Assembly: GCA_016717335.1 (NCBI GenBank)
Contig: JADKFS010000001.1
Span: 2,604,001 to 2,668,000 of the forward strand
Length of the DNA stretch: 64,000 nucleotides
Direction of reading: 5' to 3'
Source: Candidatus Ribeiella danica
GTDB taxonomy: Bacteria; Chloroflexota; Chloroflexia; Chloroflexales; Roseiflexaceae
In this document: positions 1 to 7,740 of the stretch, piece after piece
Layout: each line of letters begins with the position of its first letter
How positions within the stretch are numbered: position 1 is the stretch's first letter
Made by a program: the position numbers and the translations under genes
The notes under the pieces: model-generated
Told to the model about the DNA's origin: nothing
Databases searched by the model: none
The model's input: only the letters and a program-made list of their open reading frames with translations

Positions 1-1576
1 CGGGCGCCGCCGGCCGCAGCGCCATACGCATCCGCTCGCGCACGCGCCCGCGCTGCTGGCCCGACAAGCCGCCGAAGAACGACAGGAACGCTATGATCAC
101 GACGGTCACGCCGGCCACCAGCACCAGCCCGAGCCACGTGTCGACGGTCCAGGCGTCGCCGGCGATCTGCGCCAGCACGAAAAACAGCACCATCACGAGG
201 GCCGGCCTGAGCGCGCTCTTCAGCTGGCCGGCCAGCGAGATTTTGAGCGAGCGGCCGACCAGCCAGGGGTACGCCAGGCTCAGGATCGCGCGGCCGGCGA
301 TGAACCCCAGGCACAGGCCGGCGATCCCCAGGTCGAAGACGCTCAGCAGCACCCCGGCGCAGGCCAGCGACAGCGCCACCGAGACCGCCCCGATCAGCAC
401 CTTCTGGCGCAGCTCCAGCGTCAGATCGATCACGTTCGAGTCGTTGCGGATCAGCACCAGCTGGGTCGCCATCAGCATGATCAGCAGCGACGGCAGCCCG
501 CCCGCGTAGTGCTGCGAGCCGACCCACAGCTGGACGAAGGAGCGGTTCAGCAGCAGCGTCGTCGAGCCGATCACCGTCGCGATCAGCCAGGTGCCCAGCA
601 TGATCTCGCCGCGGATCCGGGCGGCCTTCTGCAAGTTGCCCGAGCCGATCACCCCGCCCAGCCCCGGCGCGATCCCGAAGACCACCACCGCGACCAGGCT
701 GACGAGCGTCTCCGGCGTGTACTTCGTCAGCGTGTAGGTGGTGACGGCCTCGACCGAGCCGAGCTTGCCGAGCACGACGACATCGCTCGCCATCATCAGC
801 TGGTTCAGCAGCCGCCAGATCAAAAACCAGCCGCTCAGCCCAAAAAACGTCCGCACCTCGCTGCGCGAGGGCCGCGCGATCCCAAACCAGGGCACGACCC
901 GCCGGACGATGTGGAGAAAGAACGCCCCGGCCAGCAGCGTGTACCCCAGGTCGGCCGCCACCACGCCGATCAGCCCGGTCTTGAAGTACAGCGCGAGCGC
1001 GGTGAAGCCGCCGCCCGCGACGAACACGATCAGAGTCGACACGCCCATGCGCTTGTAGCCCAGATTCTCGCCCTGGAGCACCGACTGCGGCAGGTCGGCC
1101 AGGCTGGTCAGGATCAGGTCCACCGCCATAATTGCGGCGGCCAGGCGCACGATCCACACCAGCTCGGCCGGCGTGTTGAGCCAGGATGGGGCGATCCAGA
1201 CAAGCACGGCGCCCAGCGCCGCCAGAATGGGCATAAACAGCAGCCAGATCACCAGCGCGCTGCCGACATTGCGGCGCTTCGCCTCGTAGTCGACCGAGGC
1301 CTGCTGGTGCGCAATGGTCCATTTCAGTGCCTGGGTCGGCCGGCCGCTCGCCGCCGACATATACAGGACCAGGCGCCCGAGGATCTGCAGCACGCCATAC
1401 AGGTAATCGCCCAGCCCGGCGACCATGAAGGGATTGATCACCAGGCCGACCACCAGCCGCGCCCCGTAGTCGAGCGTGGCCGCGATCGCGTTCAGGTAGG
1501 CTTTTTTCGTCAGGCTCGCATCGGAGAGCCACTTTGAGATGGCGCCAAGGCCGAGCGTGTTCCGGCGTGCTATCAT
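1..1576 (-). CDS. Wzx-like polysaccharide flippase (partial, C-terminus outside window)
   Basis: An open frame on the minus strand starts at ATG 1576 and runs off the left edge (about 525 codons visible). The start reads MIARRNTLGLGAISKWLSD and is followed by many hydrophobic helices, as in MATE/PST-type lipid-linked oligosaccharide flippases (oligosaccharyl flippase superfamily). Such proteins move undecaprenyl-linked sugar units across the inner membrane. The ATG overlaps the stop of the upstream kinase gene by four bases (ATGA), so translation is probably coupled and both belong to the exopolysaccharide operon that begins at 6667. The plus-strand open frames over this stretch are antisense shadows. 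The family call rests on hydrophobicity and context; other multi-pass polysaccharide transporters remain possible. Confidence 0.7.
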   Translation of the reverse strand, partial: MIARRNTLGLGAISKWLSDASLTKKAYLNAIAATLDYGARLVVGLVINPFMVAGLGDYLYGVLQILGRLVLYMSAASGRPTQALKWTIAHQQASVDYEAKRRNVGSALVIWLLFMPILAALGAVLVWIAPSWLNTPAELVWIVRLAAAIMAVDLILTSLADLPQSVLQGENLGYKRMGVSTLIVFVAGGGFTALALYFKTGLIGVVAADLGYTLLAGAFFLHIVRRVVPWFGIARPSRSEVRTFFGLSGWFLIWRLLNQLMMASDVVVLGKLGSVEAVTTYTLTKYTPETLVSLVAVVVFGIAPGLGGVIGSGNLQKAARIRGEIMLGTWLIATVIGSTTLLLNRSFVQLWVGSQHYAGGLPSLLIMLMATQLVLIRNDSNVIDLTLELRQKVLIGAVSVALSLACAGVLLSVFDLGIAGLCLGFIAGRAILSLAYPWLVGRSLKISLAGQLKSALRPALVMVLFFVLAQIAGDAWTVDTWLGLVLVAGVTVVIIAFLSFFGGLSGQQRGRVRERMRMALRPAAP

Positions 1577-2289
1577 TGACCTTGCTCCAGCTCAAAGGCG
1601 GCCTGCACATGGCTCACGATCTGGTCGAGCGGCTCGCGGGCGGTGTCGAAGCGGAGCACCCGTGTGCCGCCTGCGGCGCTCAGCCTCGCGATAATCTCCT
1701 CGTACTCGGCGCGGTAGCGCGCGAGAAACGCGCGCGCCTCAGGCTCGGGCCGATCCTTGACCAGGTGCCAGCGATCGCGCGCGTTGATCCGCTCGATCAG
1801 GACCGCATCTGGCGCGTCGAGCCAGATCACGACATCCAGCGCGCCCGACCACTGCGCGAGCGCGCTCTCCCACCAGCGGGCATACACCTGGCTGGCGGCG
1901 AACTCCGGGCCGAAGCCGCGCAGCAGCGCCAGCCGGAAGATCGGGCCGTGATCCAGGATCGTCACTGCGCCATCCTGAGACGAGCGCCGGCGTACGACCT
2001 GGCGCCACGCCTTCAGGTAGACCATCGACCTGGTCTCTTCCCAAGAAAACCAGCGGCCGTGCCGGTATCGCAGCAGATAGGCCGGGAGCAGCGTCAGGGC
2101 GATCTCGGCGAAGAACGCAAGGTACTGCAGCCGGCCGGCCCGCGCGCCATCCACAATATCGCCGCGCTGCCCCAGCGCCCGCAGGATCGTCGTCTTGCCG
2201 GTGCCGGCCGCGCCGACCAGCTCCACCACCAGTGGTCGCCGCGCCAGCGCGCGAGGGCCGGCCGAAGGGTTGTGCATTGCGGTGCTCAT
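1573..2289 (-). CDS. P-loop kinase-like protein of the exopolysaccharide operon
   Basis: This is a roughly 238-residue protein with a clear Walker A motif (GAAGTGKTT, near residues 26-34) after a hydrophobic strand, and an LDHGP motif that may correspond to the Asp of thymidylate-kinase-like enzymes. A later strand (VVIWLDAP) and basic residues complete a small-molecule kinase fold. The phosphorylated substrate cannot be read from sequence; a sugar or nucleotide linked to polysaccharide assembly is an inference from the neighbours. The first ATG (2289) directly follows a GTG at 2292 in the same frame. The gap to the upstream gene is only a few bases, and the stop overlaps the flippase start. 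Confidence 0.6.
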   Translation of the reverse strand: MSTAMHNPSAGPRALARRPLVVELVGAAGTGKTTILRALGQRGDIVDGARAGRLQYLAFFAEIALTLLPAYLLRYRHGRWFSWEETRSMVYLKAWRQVVRRRSSQDGAVTILDHGPIFRLALLRGFGPEFAASQVYARWWESALAQWSGALDVVIWLDAPDAVLIERINARDRWHLVKDRPEPEARAFLARYRAEYEEIIARLSAAGGTRVLRFDTAREPLDQIVSHVQAAFELEQGQ

Positions 2290-2293
2290 CACG

Positions 2294-3766
2294 TCAAATC
2301 ACCGACCAGACCAGCGATTTCAGGGCCGCGCTCACCTCTTGCTTGGATCGGCAGGCGTCGATCACATGCGCTGACGTCTCAGGCCAATCGGTCTGCCAGA
2401 TCTCCTGGTTGCGGGCGCGCACCGAGATCGGGTCCTCGATCTGCTTGCGCTGGACGGCGATCTCAGGGTCGAGCCTCAGCACCATCAGCAGCTTGGGCGG
2501 CCCGATCCGCTGGTAGTAGCGCTGCTCCACGCCGACCAGCAGCCGGTCGAGCGAGGTGGCCAGCTTCGCCTCGGTCATCAGCCCGGCCAGCGGCCCATCC
2601 ATCAGCTTGATCTGTGGGATCGGATACCGATCGCAGATCACCAGCCCGCCGCGGTCGGCGAAGCGCCGCGCCTTGACATAGGTTCGGTGGCGGTCGCGCG
2701 CCGCGCACACCTCGCGCACCACCGCCGCGTACCCTGGAAACACCGGGTAAGGCGCATCCGACGCGTACTCTATCGGCGCGCGCGCAAACGGAAAGAGCCC
2801 GAGCGCGGTGCCCAGCTTCATCAGCCCGCGCAGCGTCACCGTCGTCCACGACCAGTCCGGCTTGCCCATATGCACCTTGATCGCGTCGAAGTCGTTCGAG
2901 AGCCAGCCGTATAGGTCGTCGACCGCCGTCGACTTGCCGGCGCCATCGCCGCCGACCAGGGCGATCACGGCGCCGCCGGAGACCGGTCTCCGGCCCGAGA
3001 CGCGCTTGAGCAGCCGCCGGCTCGCGGCTCGCCGGCCCCGGCGCCAGAGCTTCAGGCCGACATCCAGGCCCCGCGATCGGCGCGCGCGCGTCGCCAGCCG
3101 TAGCTGCAGCTGCCGCCCAACCTCGGCACGCGTGCGCGTCGGGCAGCCGGGGCGCAGCGCGTCCATGCAGCGCTCGAATAGCTCCACCCCAATATCGGCC
3201 AGGTGCTCCTGCACGATCGCGCGCACCCGGTCGCAATCGACCCGCGCGCGCAGGTACTCAAGCTCGCCACGCGCCGACTTCGGCAGCCGGCCCTGCCGGC
3301 TGAGGATGGCATCCCACGTCAGATGCTTCAGGACCATGCGGACGACCAGCACGACCAGCTCGAACTCCGGCGCGGGCAGCCTGAACAGATCGCCTTGCGA
3401 CGCCGAATCAAGGAACGGCCGCTCGATCGGCAGGCGATAGTTCTTGGTCATGTCGTCGCCCAGCACCAGGTGGTAGTGCGCGTGGACATGGACGAGCTTG
3501 CCGGACTCGGCGTCAAAGCCGAAGTAGTCCTGAATACCGGGCACCTGCTGTTCGGGCGCAACCCGCGCCTCTTTGAACCCCAGCCGGCGCAGAATCTGCG
3601 TGAAGCGCTGCGAGTCGCGCTCGTCGATCAGAAGATCCAGATCGTTATCGCCCGTGGCGGAGCGATCGATCGCCGCGTTGCTCTTCCAGTGACAATAGCT
3701 CACGTGCTCGGACTGCAGGGCCTGGCACAGCGCATAAATAAGGTTGAGGGCTGGCTTCTTTTCCAT
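2294..3766 (-). CDS. Nucleotidyltransferase-like plus thymidylate-kinase-like fusion protein
   Basis: This is a protein of about 490 residues with two parts. The N-terminal half carries GDNDLDLLID near residues 38-47, the G...DxD arrangement of nucleotidyltransferase-fold proteins. The C-terminal half has a Walker A motif (GGDGAGKST) after IALV and resembles thymidylate kinase. Similar two-part proteins occur in polysaccharide clusters, where the role is unproven. The frame opens at a TTG at 3790 that overlaps the nusG-like stop. ATG 3766 is preferred because an AAGGAG lies upstream of it, although the spacing of about 15 bases is long. The operon position between the antiterminator and the second kinase points to exopolysaccharide synthesis or its control. 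Confidence 0.6.
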   Translation of the reverse strand: MEKKPALNLIYALCQALQSEHVSYCHWKSNAAIDRSATGDNDLDLLIDERDSQRFTQILRRLGFKEARVAPEQQVPGIQDYFGFDAESGKLVHVHAHYHLVLGDDMTKNYRLPIERPFLDSASQGDLFRLPAPEFELVVLVVRMVLKHLTWDAILSRQGRLPKSARGELEYLRARVDCDRVRAIVQEHLADIGVELFERCMDALRPGCPTRTRAEVGRQLQLRLATRARRSRGLDVGLKLWRRGRRAASRRLLKRVSGRRPVSGGAVIALVGGDGAGKSTAVDDLYGWLSNDFDAIKVHMGKPDWSWTTVTLRGLMKLGTALGLFPFARAPIEYASDAPYPVFPGYAAVVREVCAARDRHRTYVKARRFADRGGLVICDRYPIPQIKLMDGPLAGLMTEAKLATSLDRLLVGVEQRYYQRIGPPKLLMVLRLDPEIAVQRKQIEDPISVRARNQEIWQTDWPETSAHVIDACRSKQEVSAALKSLVWSVI

Positions 3767-3786
3767 ACCTGGTTCTTGACACTCCT

Positions 3787-4398
3787 TCAAACGCCGCTGT
3801 CGAGCTGCGTGGGCTGCTTCCGCCCGATCCGCCGGCCCTTCCCCCGGGTCCGCCGCCCCCGCTTGGGCGGGGTGGGCTTGGGCTGGCCCTCCAGATTACC
3901 TACGTCCACCTCGACGTTGCTGAGGCGTCCCAGGAAGCGGATCAGAATGCGCGCGCGGCTGCTGGGCCGCGCCGAGCCCTCAAAGATCCCCTCCAGGCCG
4001 TGCAGCGGCCCATGTTTCACCCGCACGGTATCGCCGGGCTGAAAGTCATGCTCGGCGCTCGTCTCGGCGTCGTTGTAGCGCTCGACCTGTATGCGCAGGG
4101 CGTCGATGACGTCGGCCGGCACCTCCTCCGGGCGCTCGCCGAACGCCACCAGCCGCAGCACCCCCGGCACGCTGGTAATACGACTCACCCCGACTGTGCG
4201 CAGGTCCGCCCCGACGAACAGGTAGCGCGGAAACAACGGCGCGCGCTGCTCTTGGCCGCGGATGCGCTGCCGTATCTCCGGCAGATAGACCACCAGGCCC
4301 AGGTAGCCCTCGAGCGCCGCCGCCGCTTGGCGCTCCTTGAGCGGCAAGCAGTAGACCACATACCAGGCATGGGGCGGAGGGTGCGGGACGTTCGACAT
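3787..4398 (-). CDS. NusG-paralogue transcription antiterminator (RfaH/LoaP/UpxY type)
   Basis: This 203-residue protein has an NGN domain (WYVVYCLPLKERQAAAAL, FPRYLFVGAD, residues about 12-110) followed by a KOW segment (GDTVRVKHGPLHGLEGIF, about 120-150). It ends in a strongly basic, Pro/Arg-rich tail of about 40 residues that core NusG lacks. Specialised NusG paralogues of this kind sit inside long polysaccharide or natural-product operons and let RNA polymerase pass terminators. Here it is the second gene after wzc, and the next gene starts at or just after its stop. AGAGG precedes ATG 4398. The long leader upstream of wzc with a U-tract hairpin is a plausible target (inference). It is not the housekeeping NusG, given its context and divergent tail. 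Confidence 0.8.
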   Translation of the reverse strand: MSNVPHPPPHAWYVVYCLPLKERQAAAALEGYLGLVVYLPEIRQRIRGQEQRAPLFPRYLFVGADLRTVGVSRITSVPGVLRLVAFGERPEEVPADVIDALRIQVERYNDAETSAEHDFQPGDTVRVKHGPLHGLEGIFEGSARPSSRARILIRFLGRLSNVEVDVGNLEGQPKPTPPKRGRRTRGKGRRIGRKQPTQLDSGV

Positions 4399-4765
4399 CG
4401 CATCGCCTCTGTAAGCTCCGCCAATCCGATAGCTGTGACTATCAGATGCTTGGATGCGCTTACTCTATTGTTCGGGTGTGATTGCGTTTCGTGGAGCGGA
4501 GCCGCGTGGCCCACGCCCCGACGAATTGCGATCAGACCCATGCTATTCCGGCTGGAGCAGAGGCTACAACAGGCCGGAGCACACGCAAAATATCCGACAA
4601 CGGGTAGACTGTAGCAGGCGCTACCAGGCGGCATATCCCGCCTGGCTGCTTCAGGCCGCGGACTTACTCTGGTTGGGGTCGATTAGCGGCTGCCGGGGCT
4701 CCGGCGCTGGCTTCGCCTTGACCGCTTCGGTACGGCGACTGCGACTCCGGGACTTGGCTGGCCGG
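4399..4765. other. Intergenic region between wzc and the nusG-like gene
   Basis: No convincing gene is visible in these 367 bases. An 8-bp perfect hairpin (CCAGGCGG / CCGCCTGG, 4624-4645, six-base loop) lies in the middle. Neither strand has a U-tract after it, so it is not a standard terminator. A separate promoter for the nusG-like gene could lie here, but no good -35/-10 pair was found. Confidence 0.4.
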
Positions 4766-6667
4766 TCATTCGAGCCATTGGTCGTCTGAGATGCCTCCGG
4801 AGATAGTCGATTCGCGATGGCCGTTGTTATGGCCTTCGTAGACTACCTGTTCGCTCACATCGAGATGGCCGTTGCTATGGCCATCGTAGGCCGCCTGTTC
4901 GCTCATCGCCACGGCAGCCTCGGCGGCGGCCGGAACGGCAGCCGACAGATCGGCGTGGCTTTGCTCCGCGCTGCGATACAGCGCCATCTGCCCGATCGTC
5001 TCGGCGTCGACGACGATCATCGGCGTCGGAGACGACACAGGGTTCCGGCGCCCCCGGCCCCACCCGAACGGCAGGCGTAGTCTTCGCAGGCGTGCGGCCA
5101 GCCTTGTCCGCGCGCTGTCGTTATTGTAGTAGGCGGAGTAGGCCAAGCGACTCTGGGCAACCTGGTTGAGCACGACGCCCAGCATGCGCGGCCCCGACTG
5201 AACGATCTGATCCCGCATTCTGCGCAGCGCGTCGGTTCGCGTCGAGCCCGCCCGAACGACCAGCAGCGTCGCATCGCACAGGCGCCCCAGCAGCGCGGCA
5301 TCAACGACAGCCAGCACCGGCGGGCTGTCGAACACCACCACATCGGCCTCTTGCTTGAGCACCTCGATCAGCTGGGTCATACGCCGCGAGCCCAGCAGAT
5401 CGGCCGGGTTGGGCGGCAGCGGGCCGCTCGGCATCAGCCGCAGGTTACTGATACCGGTAGCCTCGATGTGGTCGCCGATCGTGCCCGGCTGGAAATGGAC
5501 CAGCGCCGTCGTGACCCCGCGCATATTCGATATGTTGAACGCGTGGTGGAGGACCGGTCGCCGTAGATCCGTATCGACCAGGATGACGCGCTTGCCGCTC
5601 TGAGCAAACGCGACGGCCAGGTTCGTCGCCGTGAGGCTCTTCCCCTCCCCAGGGGAGCCGCTGGTGACCACGATCGTGCTGATCGGGGTGTCCACCGTGG
5701 AGAACTCGATATTTACCCGCAGCGAGCGGTAGTCTTCGGCTGCAGACGAGCGCAAATTTGTCGCGCTGGCCAGCTTGTCGTGAATATCCGACCCGCCGAT
5801 CCGCGCAATCGCCGCCAGCGGCACAATCCCGGTCACCTTCTCGACATCCTCGCTGGTTTTGACCGAGTTATCCAGGTATCCAATCACGTAGATCAGGCCA
5901 AGTGCCAGCAGTGCCCCAACGACAACCGCCATCAGCACATTCAGCTTCGTCCTCGGGCTGACCGGGTCCGGGCCGGTGTAGGCTGGCTCGACCACGTACA
6001 GGCTATCGGTCGTCTGCGTCTCGGCCAGCCGCACTTCCTCGTAGCTTCGGTAGAGTGTCGCGTAGCTGCTGTTGTACTCGGCCAGCAGCGTCTGCGTTTG
6101 ACTCTGCTCGGCCTGCTGCGCGGCCGAAAGCGGCGTGGTGAAGGAGAGCAGCTTCGCCTGCGCCTGGTCGATGTCGCGCTGAATGCGCTCCAGCTCGTGC
6201 TCCAGGCTCTGCTTGGATGCAGTATAGCGGCCGGCCTGCAGATCCCGGTTTCGTTGAATGAACACCTTGACGATCTCATCGGCCAGCGTCGCGGCGAGCT
6301 GCGGGTCCGGATCATCGACCGTCAGCACAATAATCTGCGTATCACGAGGAACGGAAGCGTCCACCTTGGCTGCCAGGAGCTCGGGAGCTGTGTTCAGCTT
6401 GAGGTTGGAGATCACAGCCGCCAGCACCGGCCGCTTGACCAGCAGCGGCACATAGTTTTTTGCGAGGCCCTCGCTGGCGCGCAGCGCATTGTAGTCAATC
6501 GTCATGCTGTTTGCTGGCGCCTGGTTGACCAGCAGCGAGGTGGATGCCTGGTAGACTGGCTGGATCTGCTTACTGATCGCGTAGGCGGCCGCGCCCGGCA
6601 GGAGCATCAGCACAACAACCAGCCATGACCAGCGCCACAACAACCGCACATACTGTTTTAGTTCCAT
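4766..6667 (-). CDS. Wzc-like exopolysaccharide co-polymerase / BY-kinase
   Basis: This is a protein of about 633 residues. An N-terminal Wzz/PCP domain is bounded by two membrane helices (near residues 18-38, and AVVVGALLALGLIYVIGYLD). A cytoplasmic BY-kinase domain follows with Walker A (SGSPGEGKS), Walker A' (VILVDTDLRRP) and Walker B (VVVFDSPPVL). Such proteins regulate chain length and export and autophosphorylate on C-terminal tyrosines. Here YSAYYNN and two tandem 16-residue repeats, each with one Tyr (AAYDGH, VVYEGH), lie in the tail. The frame is open to 6748, but ATG 6667 (MELKQYVRLLWRW) is the natural PCP N-terminus. It is the first gene of the operon and has a leader of nearly 0.9 kb from the candidate promoter. 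Confidence 0.85.
   Translation of the reverse strand: MELKQYVRLLWRWSWLVVVLMLLPGAAAYAISKQIQPVYQASTSLLVNQAPANSMTIDYNALRASEGLAKNYVPLLVKRPVLAAVISNLKLNTAPELLAAKVDASVPRDTQIIVLTVDDPDPQLAATLADEIVKVFIQRNRDLQAGRYTASKQSLEHELERIQRDIDQAQAKLLSFTTPLSAAQQAEQSQTQTLLAEYNSSYATLYRSYEEVRLAETQTTDSLYVVEPAYTGPDPVSPRTKLNVLMAVVVGALLALGLIYVIGYLDNSVKTSEDVEKVTGIVPLAAIARIGGSDIHDKLASATNLRSSAAEDYRSLRVNIEFSTVDTPISTIVVTSGSPGEGKSLTATNLAVAFAQSGKRVILVDTDLRRPVLHHAFNISNMRGVTTALVHFQPGTIGDHIEATGISNLRLMPSGPLPPNPADLLGSRRMTQLIEVLKQEADVVVFDSPPVLAVVDAALLGRLCDATLLVVRAGSTRTDALRRMRDQIVQSGPRMLGVVLNQVAQSRLAYSAYYNNDSARTRLAARLRRLRLPFGWGRGRRNPVSSPTPMIVVDAETIGQMALYRSAEQSHADLSAAVPAAAEAAVAMSEQAAYDGHSNGHLDVSEQVVYEGHNNGHRESTISGGISDDQWLE
4816..4911 (-). 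repeat. Tandem 48-bp repeat in the wzc tail (two 16-residue units)
   Basis: Two copies of a 48-bp unit, with starts at 4816 and 4864 on the plus strand, encode SEQAAYDGHSNGHLDV and SEQVVYEGHNNGHRES. The Tyr, the Gly-His pairs and the Glu-Gln are kept while other codons vary, so the unit seems to be under protein-level selection. Confidence 0.8.
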
Positions 6668-6862
6668 AGTTCCCAGCCCTACGCCGCTGTATTTGGAAAG
6701 GCCCCGTTTCACACAAAAGTTCGGCGTATAGTGTGAAGACAATGTCATGTAGATCGGCTATACAAGCGGCGCACTATCCGATATAATGCAAAAAGACCAT
6801 GCAAAGTGATCCGGAACCCCGGAGGCTTGCCAGCTACGGATTGCGGATGCTGCTGGTCACTC

Positions 6863-7039
6863 GGCGCGAGGTACCCCCATACCTCGCGCCTTTGTGCTGT
6901 CAGTGCTTTCAGCCGCTGGAATGTGCACCGGTCACTCAGCGCGAGGTACCCCCATACCTCGCGCTTTGTGTTCTCGCTGCTCTCAGCTTCTGAAAGACGC
7001 GCTGGCTAACTGGCGAGTGGTACCCCCATACCGCTCGCC
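6863..7039 (-). repeat. Three phased hairpins with an identical loop in the wzc leader
   Basis: Three inverted repeats lie at 6863-6890, 6939-6964 and 7012-7039, with centres 74-75 bp apart. Each has arms ending in GGTA / TACC around the same six-base loop (CCCCCA on plus, TGGGGG on minus). The stem differs in copy 3 (GCGAGTGG with CCGCTCGC against GCGAGG with CCTCGC), with changes on both arms that keep pairing, including one G-U. The flanks (GGTCACTC before, TTTGTG after) are shared by copies 1 and 2. On the minus strand they would lie in the 5' leader of wzc. No known element was recognised. Confidence 0.75.
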
Positions 7040-7285
7040 GGTCGTGTCGCCGCGGCGACATCCAGCTCGATTCAAGTTCGTGCTGTTGGGGCCGATTCGG
7101 CCGGGTTCGTGGCCGCTGCGCCGCCCCTTTGGAAGGCCGCTCCTCACACCCTCGCTGCAGCCCGCGCGTAGCCGAACCCCATCGCCAGATACCGGATGCT
7201 CCTCACAGTCCGGCCAGCGGCCCTTCATCCCGCTGACCTCGCGCGCCCACACGACCGAGCACCTGGCACAGTGCGCCTAGCGTGC

Positions 7286-7364
7286 AAAAAAGACCCTACC
7301 AAGTCATATGACGTTCGCCTCAACTGTATCCATCCGCTAGCCGTCTTATGCTCGGATAGGGTCT
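7286..7364 (-). terminator. Terminator-like hairpin with U-tract upstream of wzc
   Basis: Read on the minus strand, arm AGACCCTATCCGAG (7364-7351) pairs with CTTGGTAGGGTCT (7303-7291), giving about 13 pairs with one bulge and one G-U. The second arm runs directly into six T (7291-7286). The loop is long, about 47 bases, and contains GTCATATGAC. It either ends transcripts from the glycosyltransferase gene at 7741 or acts as an attenuator in the exopolysaccharide leader if the promoter at 7559-7587 is real. Confidence 0.55.
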
Positions 7365-7484
7365 CGTCGTGGAATCCCACCGCAAATTCTTTTTATAATA
7401 TGTAGCGCGCGCTTAAATAGATTGCAGCGCCTCGACGCCGCGCACCGCCCGATTCACTTGGGTTCGGACAGCACAGAGAAGAAA

Positions 7485-7544
7485 TGCACCTCACCAATCG
7501 TAGTAAGTGGTGAAGTGCAATGCAGCTACGGGTATTGAAATACC
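7485..7544 (-). promoter_or_regulatory. Leader stem-loops just downstream of the candidate exopolysaccharide promoter
   Basis: Two inverted repeats are present. TGCACCTCACCA (7485-7496) pairs with TGGTGAAGTGCA (7508-7519), 11 of 12 positions, with an 11-base loop. GGTATT/AATACC (7531-7544) is a perfect 6-bp palindrome with a 2-base spacer. Both fall just after the start site implied by the promoter at 7559-7587, so they may be operator or 5'-UTR structures. Confidence 0.45.
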
Positions 7545-7558
7545 TGTCGTATAATCAA

Positions 7559-7587
7559 ACTATAACATTAGGTGTCGTAAAGATCAA
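7559..7587 (-). promoter_or_regulatory. Candidate sigma-70 promoter for the exopolysaccharide operon
   Basis: On the minus strand TTGATC (7587-7582) and TATAGT (7564-7559) are separated by exactly 17 bases, in the AT-rich part of the gap. The -10 matches the consensus at 5 of 6 positions and the -35 at 4 of 6. The implied leader to ATG 6667 is nearly 0.9 kb. Confidence 0.5.
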
Positions 7588-7740
7588 GTTAAAAGAACGT
7601 TAAATTAAGATATTGTAATCAGCGTGCCCTGCAAAGCAACAATCTGTGGCCTGCTGATTGCTATCGCGTTCCTACCAAATTTGTAGGCCGGATACTCTGC
7701 AGCCGCATCAGGAAGCCAAGCTCAGCAGTTTTGCTCATAG

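Noticed and set aside
509..1537. 342-codon plus-strand open frame
   Set aside because: It is antisense to the flippase gene, whose minus-strand frame has proper membrane helices and an ATGA-coupled start.
3203..4042. 279-codon plus-strand open frame
   Set aside because: It is antisense to the nucleotidyltransferase-kinase and NusG-like genes; no motifs.
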